Of a DNA stretch of 64,000 bases, positions 42,709 through 51,948 are shown in pieces. The first letter of the stretch is position 1; the number at the start of each line of letters is the position of its first letter. The translations under genes were made by a program, and so were the position numbers. The notes below the pieces were generated by a model that was not told where the DNA came from, did not search any database, and saw nothing but the letters and a program-made list of their open reading frames with translations. The DNA comes from Microbacterium yannicii (lineage in GTDB: Bacteria; Actinomycetota; Actinomycetes; Actinomycetales; Microbacteriaceae), in contig NZ_JAMXMB010000003.1 of assembly GCF_024055635.1 (NCBI RefSeq), positions 62,001-126,000 on the forward strand, in the 5' to 3' direction.

Positions 42709-43230
42709 GTGGACGGCGAGCTGTGGGACCTGACGGATGCCGACGGCATCCCTGCCGGGCGCACGCACCGTCGTGGCGACCCGGACTTCCCGGAGGGGAT
42801 GTTCCACGTCGTGGCGTCGGTGTGCGTCGCGCGCGGCGACGGGCTCGTGCTCATGACGCGGCGCGCGGCCACCAAGGACTTCCCGCTGGACTGGGAGTTC
42901 CCCGCGGGCAGCGCCCTCTCCGGCGAGACGAGCGCCCAGGCCGCGGTGCGGGAGCTCGCCGAAGAGGCCGGGGTCCGGGTCGGTGCCGACGACATCGTGC
43001 TCGTCGGCCGGCTCGCCGAGAGGACTGCCCTGTTCGACCTCTACGTCGCGGCCGTGTCAGGGGACCCCGCGCTGACGCTGGACCCGGAAGAGGTGTGCGA
43101 GAGCGCCTGGGTCACCTTCCCGGAGGCGCTCCGCCGCGCCGCGGCGGGCGAGATGGCAGCGCCGTGGGTGCCGCGACTGGAGCGGTTCGGTCCACGCCTC
43201 GGCGAGCTCGTCGCGTCCCGAGGCGCGTAG
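42709..43230 (+). CDS. Nudix hydrolase
   Basis: A 173-residue Nudix protein with a complete Nudix box: Gly, Glu (SGETS), then AVRELAEEAG near residues 70-90. The front part, GIPAGRTHRRGDPDFPEGMFH, resembles isopentenyl-diphosphate isomerase-like or YfcD-like Nudix enzymes, which hydrolyse nucleoside diphosphate derivatives. The exact substrate is open. GGGGGGAG precedes GTG 42709. It follows the TatD gene by 19 bases in the same direction. Confidence 0.87.
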   Translation: MDGELWDLTDADGIPAGRTHRRGDPDFPEGMFHVVASVCVARGDGLVLMTRRAATKDFPLDWEFPAGSALSGETSAQAAVRELAEEAGVRVGADDIVLVGRLAERTALFDLYVAAVSGDPALTLDPEEVCESAWVTFPEALRRAAAGEMAAPWVPRLERFGPRLGELVASRGA

Positions 43231-43245
43231 TCGGCTGATCCGCCG

Positions 43246-43277
43246 CGCGTCGGCTCAGGTGACGACACGACGACGCG
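43246..43277. terminator. Candidate hairpin between Nudix and MFS genes
   Basis: CGCGTCG (43246-43252) and CGACGCG (43271-43277) are complementary across an 18-nt loop in the 80-bp convergent gap. Confidence 0.4.
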
Positions 43278-43310
43278 CAGGCGAGCCGATGAGCCGCGCC
43301 GGCATGCGCA

Positions 43311-44615
43311 TCAGTCGGGCAGCGGCAGTCCGCCGGCACCCGGCTCGTCCTCGCCGGCGACGTCGTCCGCCGACTTCTCGTCGAGCACGGGCTTCGCGGC
43401 CGCGATGTGCGAGATCGGGCGCCACACCAGCAGCAGCGTGATCGCCGACCCCGCGAACGCGAACCACCACGGCGCGGTCAGGCCGAAGAGCTGGGCGAGG
43501 ACGCCGCCGATGAACTGGCCGATGACGAGACCGCCGAAGACTCCGACCATGTTGACGGACGCGATGCGCCCCTGCAGCTCCATGGGCACGAGTCGCTGGC
43601 GCACCGTCGTCGAGATCGTGCCCCACACGAACGCGTACAGGCCGAACCCGAACATGATCACGAAGGCCACCGCCGGAGAGCTCGTCAGAGCGAACGACAG
43701 GTGCATCAGCACCTCGAGCGACAGGCACACCCGCATCAGGGTCGAGAACGACACGTGCTTCTCGAGCCAGCCGAAGCTGAAAATGGCGATCATGCCGCCG
43801 AGCGCCGACGCGGTGGTCAGCGCGCCGTAGCCGACGGGACCCATGCCGAGGTGCTCGGTCGCGTACAGCACGAGGACACCCCACGGCGCCGCCCACGTGA
43901 CGTTGAAGACCAGGATGATGATGACGAGCGTGCGCACCGGTGCGTTGTGCCGCAGCCAGTGCAGGCCCTCGCGGATGGCGTGCGCCTTCGTCCCGCGCGC
44001 CGATCCGGCCTGCTCGGGGAGGGGAGTGTCTGCGATGCGGGAGATGAGCAGCACGGCGAGCGTCACGCAGACCACCTGCAGCACGAACGGCCAGAACGAG
44101 CCGAGCGCGAACAGGAAGGCGCCGAGCGGCGGGCCGGCGAGCTGGTTCGCCACCAGATAGCCGGCCTGCATGCGCGCATTGCCGATCCCGAGGTCGGCGG
44201 GCTTCACGAGCATCGGCAGCAGCGTGCTGCCGGCGGAGTCCGCGAACACCTCGGCGGTGCCGTAGAGGAAGCTCGTCACCAGCACCAGCCAGACGGTGGC
44301 CTGACCGGTGAGCAGGAAGACCACGAGCGCGAGCACGACCAGCGCCCGCAGTCCGTTGGCGAGCATCACCAGCCGCCGGCGGTCGTGGTGGTCGGCGACC
44401 GCGCCCGCGAGCAGGCCGAACAGCAGCCACGGCAGGAACTGCATCATGGCGCCCGCCGCGACGAGCACGGGGGACGACGTGAGCGACGCGATGAGCAGCG
44501 GCGCCGCGGCGAGGGCGATGCCGTCGCCGAGGTTGCTCGTCCACGACGACGCCAGCAGCCAGCGGAAATCGGGGCCCAGGCGGCGTGGTGCGATCAGTTC
44601 GCCGAGCGAGGGCAT
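43311..44615 (-). CDS. MFS transporter (DHA3-type efflux)
   Basis: A 434-residue major facilitator with 12 TM helices and the DHA3 or EntS-like pattern: RWLLASSWTSNLGDGIALAAAP at the start, LFGLLAGAVADHHDRRRLVM (motif A region) near residue 65, and RIASVNMVGVFGGLVIGQFIGG near 345 (written in parts here because of length). These exporters expel drugs or siderophores. The hydrophilic tail of about 35 residues is Asp/Glu-rich. TAGGAT six bases before ATG 44615 marks a leaderless start. Confidence 0.85.
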   Translation of the reverse strand: MPSLGELIAPRRLGPDFRWLLASSWTSNLGDGIALAAAPLLIASLTSSPVLVAAGAMMQFLPWLLFGLLAGAVADHHDRRRLVMLANGLRALVVLALVVFLLTGQATVWLVLVTSFLYGTAEVFADSAGSTLLPMLVKPADLGIGNARMQAGYLVANQLAGPPLGAFLFALGSFWPFVLQVVCVTLAVLLISRIADTPLPEQAGSARGTKAHAIREGLHWLRHNAPVRTLVIIILVFNVTWAAPWGVLVLYATEHLGMGPVGYGALTTASALGGMIAIFSFGWLEKHVSFSTLMRVCLSLEVLMHLSFALTSSPAVAFVIMFGFGLYAFVWGTISTTVRQRLVPMELQGRIASVNMVGVFGGLVIGQFIGGVLAQLFGLTAPWWFAFAGSAITLLLVWRPISHIAAAKPVLDEKSADDVAGEDEPGAGGLPLPD

Positions 44616-44621
44616 CCGTTC

Positions 44622-44627
44622 ATCCTA
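44622..44627 (-). promoter_or_regulatory. Leaderless -10 (TAGGAT) of the MFS efflux gene
   Basis: TAGGAT (minus strand) ends six bases before ATG 44615. Confidence 0.55.
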
Positions 44628-44668
44628 GAGGGAGTGACGGATGCCGCAGCCGCCGTCCCGCACCGCCG

Positions 44669-46132
44669 TCAGCTCGTCGGCGCCGCCGCCCCTTTGTGCG
44701 TGAACAGCGTCTCGGTCTGCTCGATGTCCATGCCCTTCGTCTCGGGGATCCGAAAGAGCACGTAGAAGAACGACAGGGCGGCGAACACGGCGTACATGCC
44801 GTAGGTGAGCGGCAGCGACCACGACGACATCGCGGGGAACGAGATCGTGATGAGGAAGTTGGCGATCCACTGTGCCCCGGCGGCGACACCGAGCGCCTTG
44901 CCGCGGATCCGGCTCGGGAAGATCTCGCCGAGCAGGACCCATACGAGGGGTCCCCACGATGCGCCGAACCCGACGACGAACACGTTCGCCGCGATGAGTG
45001 CGATCGGACCCCACGGAGCCGGCAGCGTGACGGCGCCCTCGGCGTCGGTCTCGGAGAACACGAACGAGATCGCCATCAGGCCGAGCGACAGCGCCATCAT
45101 CACCGATCCGGTGAGCAGGATGGGCTTCCGGCCCACGCGGTCGACGAGGAAGATCGCGATGAGGGTCACCAGGACGTTCGTGATGGAGGTCACGACGCTG
45201 ATGGTGAACGAATCGCTCTCGTCGAAGCCGACGGACTGCCAGAGACTCGTCGAGTAGTAGAAGATCACGTTGATGCCCACGAACTGCTGGAACACCGACA
45301 GGATGATGCCCACCCAGACGATGCGCTGAAGACCGAGCACCGGTCCTCGCAGCGACACGCCCTCGTTCTTGCGGTCGGTCTCGATCGCGGTCTGCAGGTC
45401 GCGGATGGTGTGGTCCAGGTCGGCAGCGGGCACCAGCCGCGAGAAGATCTCCTTCGCCTCGGCGTACCGGCCCTTGGCGATGAGGTAGCGCGGCGACTCG
45501 GGCAGGGTGAACGAGAGGATGCCGTACACGGCCGACGGGATCACGCCGACGAGGAACATCCAGCGCCAGGCTTCGAGGCCGAACCACAGCACGTTGTCGG
45601 CACCGCCCGCCGTGTTCGCGAGGAGGGCGTCCGACAGCAGGGCCGCGAAGATACCGAGCGTGATCGCGAGCTGCTGCAGTGAGGCGAGCCCGCCGCGGAT
45701 CTGCCGCGGGGCGATCTCCGCGATGTAGGCCGGGGCGACCACGGACGCGATCCCGATGCCCAGACCGCCGATGACACGCCAGAGCGCCAGGTCCCATGCG
45801 GAGAAGGCGAGGCCGGCGCCGACCGAGCTGACGAAGAACATGATCGCGCCGAGGAACATGACGCGCAGCCGTCCCCAGCGGTCTGACAGGTTGCCGGCGA
45901 TGATCGCGCCGACCGCGCAGCCGAGCAGCGCGATCGCTACCACGAAGCCGGTGATGACGTCGTTGAGCGCGAAGTCCTGGGAGATGGAGTCGACAGCGCC
46001 GTTGATCACCGACGAGTCGAAGCCGAACAGGAAGCCGCCGACGGCGGCGGCGACCGAGAGGCCGATCGCGCGGCGCCCGAAGGGGCTGCGGAGAGAGAAC
46101 GCGTCTGCAGGAATCGATCCGGTCGAACTCAT
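44669..46132 (-). CDS. Sugar porter (MFS, XylE/GlcP-like sugar:proton symporter)
   Basis: A 487-residue sugar porter with 12 TM helices and family signatures: [15 protein letters not shown] near residue 33, [10 protein letters not shown] near 82, [21 protein letters not shown] near 120, [12 protein letters not shown] near 215, [13 protein letters not shown] near 285, LVDRVGRKP near 330 and IPETKG near the end. It imports a hexose or pentose with protons. TAGCGT six bases before ATG 46132 indicates a leaderless start. It adds a low-affinity sugar route to the two ABC cassettes at 9-16 kb. Confidence 0.9.
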   Translation of the reverse strand: MSSTGSIPADAFSLRSPFGRRAIGLSVAAAVGGFLFGFDSSVINGAVDSISQDFALNDVITGFVVAIALLGCAVGAIIAGNLSDRWGRLRVMFLGAIMFFVSSVGAGLAFSAWDLALWRVIGGLGIGIASVVAPAYIAEIAPRQIRGGLASLQQLAITLGIFAALLSDALLANTAGGADNVLWFGLEAWRWMFLVGVIPSAVYGILSFTLPESPRYLIAKGRYAEAKEIFSRLVPAADLDHTIRDLQTAIETDRKNEGVSLRGPVLGLQRIVWVGIILSVFQQFVGINVIFYYSTSLWQSVGFDESDSFTISVVTSITNVLVTLIAIFLVDRVGRKPILLTGSVMMALSLGLMAISFVFSETDAEGAVTLPAPWGPIALIAANVFVVGFGASWGPLVWVLLGEIFPSRIRGKALGVAAGAQWIANFLITISFPAMSSWSLPLTYGMYAVFAALSFFYVLFRIPETKGMDIEQTETLFTHKGAAAPTS

Positions 46133-46138
46133 GGTCGT

Positions 46139-46144
46139 ACGCTA
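46139..46144 (-). promoter_or_regulatory. Leaderless -10 (TAGCGT) of the sugar porter gene
   Basis: TAGCGT (minus strand) ends six bases before ATG 46132. Confidence 0.55.
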
Positions 46145-46151
46145 GCCGCCC

Positions 46152-46181
46152 GGCGGCGCAGGGGCGAGACCCCTCGCCGCC
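46152..46181. promoter_or_regulatory. Strong inverted repeat upstream of the sugar porter
   Basis: GGCGGCG (46152-46158) pairs with CGCCGCC (46175-46181), and AGGGG (46160-46164) with CCCCT (46170-46174), giving a 12-bp stem with one bulge. It lies 20-50 bp upstream of the sugar porter start, followed by the AT-rich AGTATGCTAAACAATC (46189-46204). It could be an operator or the leader hairpin of a more distal promoter. Confidence 0.5.
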
Positions 46182-46255
46182 TCCGAAAGTATGCTAAACA
46201 ATCGTCCCCCGGTGAGCGAGGCTCGGACGGTCCGGGATTACGCAACCGCACGCCG

Positions 46256-46261
46256 TACAGT
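46256..46261 (+). promoter_or_regulatory. Leaderless -10 (TACAGT) of rsmA
   Basis: TACAGT ends six bases before ATG 46268; no Shine-Dalgarno sequence. Confidence 0.6.
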
Positions 46262-46267
46262 GAACGC

Positions 46268-47128
46268 ATGCCCGTGACACTCCTCGGCGCGGCCGAGATC
46301 CGTGCCCTCGCCGCCGAACTCGACGTGACGCCGACCAAGAAGCTCGGGCAGAACTTCGTCGTCGACGCCAACAGCGTCCGCAAGATCGTGAGCGTCGCCG
46401 AAGTGGCTCCGGGCGACCGCGTGGTCGAGGTGGGGCCGGGACTCGGATCGCTGACTCTCGCGATCCTCGAGGCCGGGGCATCCGTCACCGCCGTCGAGAT
46501 CGACCACCGCCTCGCAGCCCGTCTGCCCGCGACCGCGGCCGCCCACGGCGTCGCCGCCGACGCCCTCACTGTGGTGGACGCCGATGCGCTGCGCGTGACC
46601 GAGCTGCCCGGCGACCCCACCGTTCTGGTGGCGAATCTGCCCTACAACGTGAGCGTGCCCGTGCTGCTGCACTTCCTCGAGACGTTCCCGGATCTCGAAC
46701 GCGGGGTCGTGATGGTGCAGGCCGAGGTGGGGGAGCGCCTCGCCGCGCCGCCCGGATCGAAGGTGTACGGCGCGCCCAGTGTGAAGGCCGCGTGGTACGG
46801 CCCGTGGCGGCTCGCCGGCACCGTTTCGCGTCAGGTGTTCTGGCCGGTCCCCAATGTCGACAGCGTGCTGGTCGGATTCCGCCGCGACGCCGAGCCGCGC
46901 GGCGACGAGGCGCTGCGACGGCGGACGTTCGGCATCGTGGACGCGGCCTTCCAGCAGCGGCGGAAGATGCTCCGCCAAGCCACCTCGGGTGTTCTCGGCG
47001 GCACGGCGGCCGCGGCGTCTGCGGTGCTGGAAAGCGCCGGCGTGGCGCCCACCGCGCGCGGCGAAGATCTCTCGATCGACGATTTCGTGCGCATCGCGCA
47101 GGCAGCCGGAGACGCCCTCGCCGTGTGA
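46268..47128 (+). CDS. rsmA: 16S rRNA dimethyladenosine transferase (KsgA)
   Basis: A 286-residue SAM methyltransferase that dimethylates A1518 and A1519 of 16S rRNA during small-subunit assembly. Diagnostic segments are [18 protein letters not shown] (residues 22-39), [16 protein letters not shown] near 55, [14 protein letters not shown] near 105, the catalytic [15 protein letters not shown] near 125 and FRRRKMLRQ-type [10 protein letters not shown] near 238. In relatives rsmA sits between tatD and ispE; here accessory genes separate it from both. Confidence 0.95.
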   Translation: MPVTLLGAAEIRALAAELDVTPTKKLGQNFVVDANSVRKIVSVAEVAPGDRVVEVGPGLGSLTLAILEAGASVTAVEIDHRLAARLPATAAAHGVAADALTVVDADALRVTELPGDPTVLVANLPYNVSVPVLLHFLETFPDLERGVVMVQAEVGERLAAPPGSKVYGAPSVKAAWYGPWRLAGTVSRQVFWPVPNVDSVLVGFRRDAEPRGDEALRRRTFGIVDAAFQQRRKMLRQATSGVLGGTAAAASAVLESAGVAPTARGEDLSIDDFVRIAQAAGDALAV

Positions 47129-47246
47129 ATTCAGTGATTGTTCACCGTGTGGTGTCCGGGGACGCCGAAACATGCCGGTAACATTTCTGCGTCTGCCGTC
47201 CCGTTACACGGGCAGCTCGCCTCGCGGCGGACCGGAGTGAATCGAC

Positions 47247-48167
47247 ATGCGACCCGCCGAGTATCCGGCCCCTGAACGCATCTTGCTGCACATCAGCGAC
47301 ACCCACCTGCGGGCGGCGTCGACGCCGCGCCTGTTCGGCGCCCTCGACGGTGCCGCCCAGCTCGCGCGAGCGCTCGAGGTCATCGAGGAATCGGGCATCC
47401 GCCCCGACGCCGTCGTCTTCACGGGCGACCTCGTCGACCTCGGCGAGAGCGGTGCGTACGCCGACCTGCGCGCGCTCGTCGAGCCGTTCGCCGCGCGCAT
47501 CGGCGCACGCGTGCTGTGGGTGATGGGCAACCACGACGATCGGCAGGCGTTCCGCACCGAGCTGCTGGACGAGGCATCCGATCTGCGTCCCGTCGACCGG
47601 GTCGACGAGCTCGACGGCCTCCGCGTCGTCACCCTCGACACGAGCGTCCCCGGGCACCACTACGGCGAGCTGCGCGACGAGCAGCTGGCGTGGCTGGACG
47701 ATGTGCTGGCGACGCCGGCGCCGCTCGGTACGATCCTCGCCATGCACCACCCTCCGGTTCCGGCGGTGCTGCCGCTCGCCGCGAGCGTCGAACTGCGCGA
47801 CCAGTCGCGGCTGGCGTCCGTGCTGCGCGGCACGGACGTCCGCGCGATCATCGCGGGTCACCTGCACTACTCGACGTTCGCGACGTTCGCCGGCATCCCC
47901 GTGTCAGTGGCGTCATCGACCTGCTACGCGCAGGATCTCACCGTGCCGGTCGGGGGAACGCGGCCGCAGGACGGCGCGCAGGCGTTCAACCTCGTGCACG
48001 TCTACGACGACACCGTGGTGCACTCGGTCGTGCCCGTGGACGCCCCGCGGACACTCGAGCACATCGACGCCGACGAGGCGCAGCGGCGACTGCGCCTGGC
48101 CGACGTGGCGCCGGTCACCGCCGTGCGGAGGGATGCGCCGACCGAGCCGATTCCTCTGCTGCGCTGA
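47247..48167 (+). CDS. Metallophosphoesterase (CpdA-like cyclic nucleotide phosphodiesterase)
   Basis: A 306-residue calcineurin-like phosphoesterase. Metal ligands are visible in [12 protein letters not shown] (near residue 12), [13 protein letters not shown] near 58, [10 protein letters not shown] near 92, [10 protein letters not shown] near 165 and IIAGHLHYS near 202. The pattern is that of class III cyclic nucleotide phosphodiesterases such as CpdA and Rv0805. GGAG lies ten bases before ATG 47247; TAACAT (47179-47184) is a -10 candidate with a leader of about 55 nt. Its last 53 bases overlap the convergent Stealth gene. Confidence 0.88.
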   Translation: MRPAEYPAPERILLHISDTHLRAASTPRLFGALDGAAQLARALEVIEESGIRPDAVVFTGDLVDLGESGAYADLRALVEPFAARIGARVLWVMGNHDDRQAFRTELLDEASDLRPVDRVDELDGLRVVTLDTSVPGHHYGELRDEQLAWLDDVLATPAPLGTILAMHHPPVPAVLPLAASVELRDQSRLASVLRGTDVRAIIAGHLHYSTFATFAGIPVSVASSTCYAQDLTVPVGGTRPQDGAQAFNLVHVYDDTVVHSVVPVDAPRTLEHIDADEAQRRLRLADVAPVTAVRRDAPTEPIPLLR

Positions 48168-49701
48168 GTTCGGCACGCTCCCATGGCGCCCGCACCGGGA
48201 ACATCCGCTCGAGAGAATCCCGCAGGCTCCGCACCCGAACGTCCTCGGGCACCTCGGCATTGCCGCCGTCGTTGAGGCAGAACATGTCGACGTCGGTGCG
48301 CTCGGCGAGACGCTGCATGCGCCGAAGACCCGATGCCATCGTGGTCTGCGCGTAGCGCACGCGCGGCTCCCGCGTCGCCACCGCCCGCCCCGTCATCAGC
48401 GCGTAGTAGTGGTAGAGGCTGTTGGTGACCGAGATGTCGCTGGCGGAGCGGAAACGGGATGCCGCGGTCCGGGCGAAGTCGTCCGGGAAGGCTTCCTCGA
48501 GCTCTGCCATGACGCTCTTGCGCAACGGGGTCGCGCAGTGGTCGAGGTCGCGCACGATGGTGCGCCCGAACCGCTCGCTGAGGAGGGCGCGGTTGACGCG
48601 GAGCCCGTTGTCGTGACCACTGCGGTGCAGGGCCGGAGCGCCGGACCCGATGCGCACCTCGCACTCGACGAACTTGGTCACGCCCGCGGGGGTGAAGAAC
48701 AACTCGGGCTCCATGAGCCGGCCGAAGAACATGTCGTCGTTCGAGTAGAGGAAGTGCTCGGCGAGGCCGGGGATCCGGTGCAGCTGAGCCTCGACGGCGT
48801 GGGAGTTGTGGGTCGGCAGCACCGACGGGTCGGCGAAGAACTCCTCGCTGCGGACGATCGTCACCTTGGGGTGCTCGAGGAGCCATGACGGCGCGGGCGA
48901 GTCGGTCGCGATGAAGATCCGCCGCACCCAGGGTGCGTACATGTGGACGCTCCGCAGCGCGTAGCGCAGCTCGTCGACGTGCCGGAATCGTGCGGGGCTG
49001 TCGTCGCCGTCGCCGACCACGTACTCGGCCATCTGCGCCGCGCGCATGCGCTGGAAGGCGCTCGACGAACCATCCACCCACGAGAAGACGAGGTCGACGT
49101 CCTCGGTGAACTCATGGGGCTGCGGCTCGAACATGCCGTCCAGCGTCCGCCACGAACGGCCGTAACGCTCCACCGTCGTGTACGACAGGTCCTCGACGGG
49201 TGTGAGCCTGCGGGTGAGCGCGTTGTCGTGGGGCGCCTCGACCATGTCATCTTCGAAGCGCCAGAACTCGAGATGGGCGCCGAGCGCGGCGGTGTAGCGG
49301 AGCGTGCCGTTCCGGCTGATCCGCGGACGGTACACGCGGACGCCCAACGGTGACGCCGCGAGCGGCGGGGCGTCGGAGGCCAGCACCGGGGGCCGCCCCT
49401 TCGACTTGAGATACACGGGCTCTGTCTCGCAGAGAACGGCGACCGCCGCCAGGGCGGCGTCGCGATCGTCGACGTCGACGGCCAGCGCCGGGATCGCGCG
49501 ATCGTGGCGGATCAGGGTCACGGTGATGCCGGCGTCCTCCAGGGCGCCGGCGACGAGCAGAAGATCCGACGTGCGGGCCTCGACCGGCGTGACATCGTCG
49601 TGCACGAGGTGCAGGATGCCGCGGTCGACGGCGATGTCCGCGCGCTCCAGCAGCCCCGTCCAGGTGCGGGCGGGCTGCGGCAGAGCCGAGAGTGCGGCCA
49701 T
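48115..49701 (-). CDS. Stealth-family polysaccharide phosphotransferase
   Basis: A 528-residue protein with the Stealth conserved regions: [14 protein letters not shown] (CR1, near residue 210), [19 protein letters not shown] and [13 protein letters not shown] (CR2), [13 protein letters not shown] and [11 protein letters not shown] (CR3), and a later [18 protein letters not shown] (CR4). Such enzymes transfer hexose-1-phosphate units in capsule or wall polysaccharide synthesis, as proposed for mycobacterial CpsY. No other polysaccharide genes are adjacent. ATG 49701 follows GGAGGAAAT directly; an upstream in-frame GTG is less likely. Its C-terminal tail ([16 protein letters not shown]) is encoded across the 3' end of the phosphoesterase gene. 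Confidence 0.87.
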   Translation of the reverse strand: MAALSALPQPARTWTGLLERADIAVDRGILHLVHDDVTPVEARTSDLLLVAGALEDAGITVTLIRHDRAIPALAVDVDDRDAALAAVAVLCETEPVYLKSKGRPPVLASDAPPLAASPLGVRVYRPRISRNGTLRYTAALGAHLEFWRFEDDMVEAPHDNALTRRLTPVEDLSYTTVERYGRSWRTLDGMFEPQPHEFTEDVDLVFSWVDGSSSAFQRMRAAQMAEYVVGDGDDSPARFRHVDELRYALRSVHMYAPWVRRIFIATDSPAPSWLLEHPKVTIVRSEEFFADPSVLPTHNSHAVEAQLHRIPGLAEHFLYSNDDMFFGRLMEPELFFTPAGVTKFVECEVRIGSGAPALHRSGHDNGLRVNRALLSERFGRTIVRDLDHCATPLRKSVMAELEEAFPDDFARTAASRFRSASDISVTNSLYHYYALMTGRAVATREPRVRYAQTTMASGLRRMQRLAERTDVDMFCLNDGGNAEVPEDVRVRSLRDSLERMFPVRAPWERAELSAAEESARSAHPSARR

Positions 49702-49890
49702 ATTTCCTCCTTCGCGGGCGACCAAGTGTCGCCGTCCGGTGTTGACACCCTAGGCATCATCCGTTACAAAGACGTTTCCGACCGCATCCCTTGACAGAGC
49801 GGCCATCGCTGTGTCCTCCTCGCGCCGAGCAGGCGCGCCACGCGAGAGGCGTCACCTGCGCGGCCGTCGCGGCGCCGATAGCCTGGACCG
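49702..49890. promoter_or_regulatory. Stealth / aldo-keto reductase divergent region with a strong consensus promoter
   Basis: TTGACA (49742-49747) and TACAAA (49765-49770) with a 17-bp spacer form a near-consensus rightward promoter. The -35 lies inside the palindrome GGTGT-TG-ACACC (49738-49749). Transcription would begin near 49777, over 100 nt before the aldo/keto reductase, which has its own leaderless -10. No small gene is evident in between, so the product may be a long leader or a small RNA. Confidence 0.55.
49879..49884 (+). promoter_or_regulatory. Leaderless -10 (TAGCCT) of the YghZ-like gene
   Basis: TAGCCT ends six bases before GTG 49891; no Shine-Dalgarno sequence. Confidence 0.6.
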
Positions 49891-50976
49891 GTGACCGAAG
49901 ACGCGCGCTACCTGTCCCGTGGAGGAGACCTCCACCGCCCCTACGCCGCCGCCGACGACCGCTACGCTTCGACGGGCTCAGCGACCGGGGGGTGGTACCG
50001 CCGCGTCGGCACGTCGGGGCTCACCCTCCCTCCCGTCTCGCTGGGCCTCTGGTGGAACTTCGGCGACAACATCCCCTTCGACAATCAGCGGGCGCTGCTG
50101 CGGCACGCGTTCGACCGCGGCATCACCCACTTCGATCTCGCGAACAACTACGGTCCGCCCTACGGCAGTGCCGAGACGAACTTCGGCCGCATGATGCGCG
50201 AGGACTTCGCTCCGTACCGCGACGAGCTCATCATCTCGTCCAAGGCCGGTTACGACATGTGGCACGGGCCCTACGGCAACGGCGGCGCGCGCAAGTACCT
50301 CCTCGCGAGCGCCGAGCAGTCGCTGAAGCGCATGAGCGTCGACTACGTCGACATCTTCTACTCGCACCGCGTCGACCCCGACGTCCCCGTCGAAGAGACT
50401 GTGGCCGCGCTCGACACGCTCGTGCGTCAGGGCAAGGCGCTCTACGTGGGCATCTCGTCGTACAGCGCCGAGCGCACGGCGGTCGCGGCATCCGTCGCCC
50501 GCTCGCTCGGCACGCCGCTGGTGATCCATCAGCCGTCGTACTCGATCCTGAACCGCTGGATCGAGGACGGCCTGACCGGCGTCCTGAAGCAGGAGGGCAT
50601 GGGGGCCATTGCGTTCACTCCGCTCGCCCAGGGCCTGCTCACCGACAAGTACCTCGGCGACGGTTCGGCCGAGCGCGCGCAGCAGCGCGCGTCGCTCCCG
50701 GGCGGCTCTCTCAGCGAGAAGGGCCTCTCGACCCTCCGCTCGCTCGACGTCGTCGCCAAGGAGCGCGGTCAGACGCTCGCGCAGATGGCGATCCAGTGGG
50801 TGCTGCGTGATCCGGTGGTCGCGTCCGCGCTGATCGGCGCGTCGCGTCCGGCGCAGCTCGACGAGAACCTCAAGGCGCTCGACGGTCCGGCCTTCGACGC
50901 CGAGGAGCTCGAGCGCATCGATGCGCTCTCGGACGGCATCGACGTCGACCTCTGGGCGGAATCGGCGAACCGGTGA
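49891..50976 (+). CDS. Aldo/keto reductase, YghZ/Gpr-like (L-glyceraldehyde 3-phosphate reductase type)
   Basis: A 361-residue AKR14-like reductase. The tetrad is in [16 protein letters not shown] (Asp, Tyr), [15 protein letters not shown] (Lys) and [11 protein letters not shown] (His), with the [15 protein letters not shown] segment near residue 245. The K/WHGPYG signature is typical of YghZ, which reduces methylglyoxal and L-glyceraldehyde 3-phosphate. The first 25 residues include a palindrome-derived ASTGSATGG stretch. The stop overlaps the ispE start by four bases (GTGA). Confidence 0.9.
   Translation: MTEDARYLSRGGDLHRPYAAADDRYASTGSATGGWYRRVGTSGLTLPPVSLGLWWNFGDNIPFDNQRALLRHAFDRGITHFDLANNYGPPYGSAETNFGRMMREDFAPYRDELIISSKAGYDMWHGPYGNGGARKYLLASAEQSLKRMSVDYVDIFYSHRVDPDVPVEETVAALDTLVRQGKALYVGISSYSAERTAVAASVARSLGTPLVIHQPSYSILNRWIEDGLTGVLKQEGMGAIAFTPLAQGLLTDKYLGDGSAERAQQRASLPGGSLSEKGLSTLRSLDVVAKERGQTLAQMAIQWVLRDPVVASALIGASRPAQLDENLKALDGPAFDAEELERIDALSDGIDVDLWAESANR
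49965..49987. repeat. REP-like palindrome, variant arms, in the YghZ-like gene
   Basis: CGCTTCGACGGGCTCAGCG has arms CGCT and AGCG in place of the CCCT and AGGG seen in hrpA, preserving complementarity. It reads ASTGSAT in the same frame as the other copies. Confidence 0.6.
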
Positions 50977-51896
50977 CTCAGGCCCTCGCCGCCGACGGCG
51001 TCCGCGTGCGGGCGCCGGGCAAGCTCAACCTCTTCTTCGAGGTCGGCGGCGTGCAGGAGGACGGATACCACGACGTCGCCTCGGCGTACCAGGCGGTGTC
51101 ACTGTACGAGGACGTCTGGGCCTCCCCGTCGGACGAGTTCACCGTGGCGATCTCGGGCACCGTCGACGTGGCGGGGGTCCCTGCCGACGACCGCAACCTC
51201 GCCGTGCGGGCCGCGCGGCTCGTGGCACAGCGCATCGGCTACGAGGGCGGCGTGCACCTCGACATCGTCAAGCACGTGCCCGTCGCCGGCGGCATGGGCG
51301 GTGGCTCCGCGGATGCCGCGGCCGCCCTCGTCGCGTGCGACGCGCTGTGGGGGGCCGAGCTGGGCGGCGCCGAACTGCACAAGCTCGCGTCCCGCTTGGG
51401 CGCCGATGTGCCGTTCGCGCTGATGGGCGGAACCGCGATCGGGACCGGCCGTGGCGACCAGCTGAGCCCGGCCCTCGCCAAGGGCCGGTTCGACTGGGTC
51501 GTCGTGCCCTCGAAGGCCGGGCTGTCGACGCCCGAGGTCTACGCGCACCTCGACGAGCTGCGTGCGCGCCCCGACATCGCCGCCGCACGTGTGCCCGCAG
51601 TGGACCCCACCGTGCTGCAGGCGCTGCGCGCGGGCGACCCGGTGGCCCTCGCCGAGCACACCCGCAACGACCTGCAGATCGCCGCGCTCTCGATGCGCCC
51701 GCAGCTGCGCGAGGTGCTCGAGCTCGGCGAGGAGTCCGGGGCGCTCGCCGGGCTGGTGTCGGGGTCCGGCCCTACGCTGGCATTCCTGACCGTCGACCCC
51801 GAGTCGGCGCTCGAGCTGCAGATCACGCTGTCTGCCGCGGGATACGAGGCACTCCACGTGCACGGTCCGGTGGCCGGTGCCCGCGTGATCACCTGA
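50973..51896 (+). CDS. ispE: 4-diphosphocytidyl-2-C-methyl-D-erythritol kinase
   Basis: A 307-residue GHMP kinase catalysing the ATP-dependent step of the MEP isoprenoid pathway. It begins with [15 protein letters not shown], has the ATP-binding [17 protein letters not shown] (near residue 105), and a C-terminal [11 protein letters not shown] motif near 270. GTG 50973 overlaps the upstream reductase stop, so here ispE is expressed at least partly from the reductase promoter, which differs from the usual rsmA-ispE adjacency. Confidence 0.95.
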   Translation: MTQALAADGVRVRAPGKLNLFFEVGGVQEDGYHDVASAYQAVSLYEDVWASPSDEFTVAISGTVDVAGVPADDRNLAVRAARLVAQRIGYEGGVHLDIVKHVPVAGGMGGGSADAAAALVACDALWGAELGGAELHKLASRLGADVPFALMGGTAIGTGRGDQLSPALAKGRFDWVVVPSKAGLSTPEVYAHLDELRARPDIAAARVPAVDPTVLQALRAGDPVALAEHTRNDLQIAALSMRPQLREVLELGEESGALAGLVSGSGPTLAFLTVDPESALELQITLSAAGYEALHVHGPVAGARVIT

Positions 51897-51913
51897 CCCG
51901 CACGCCGACCTGA

Positions 51914-51932
51914 GCCCGCCCCCGGGGCGGGC
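51914..51932 (+). terminator. Perfect hairpin after ispE
   Basis: GCCCGCCCC and GGGGCGGGC are perfectly complementary around a single C. The element lies between the ispE stop and the acetyltransferase Shine-Dalgarno. No T-run follows, as is common in high-GC genomes. Confidence 0.6.
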
Positions 51933-51948
51933 ATGGAGAGGAAGACCC

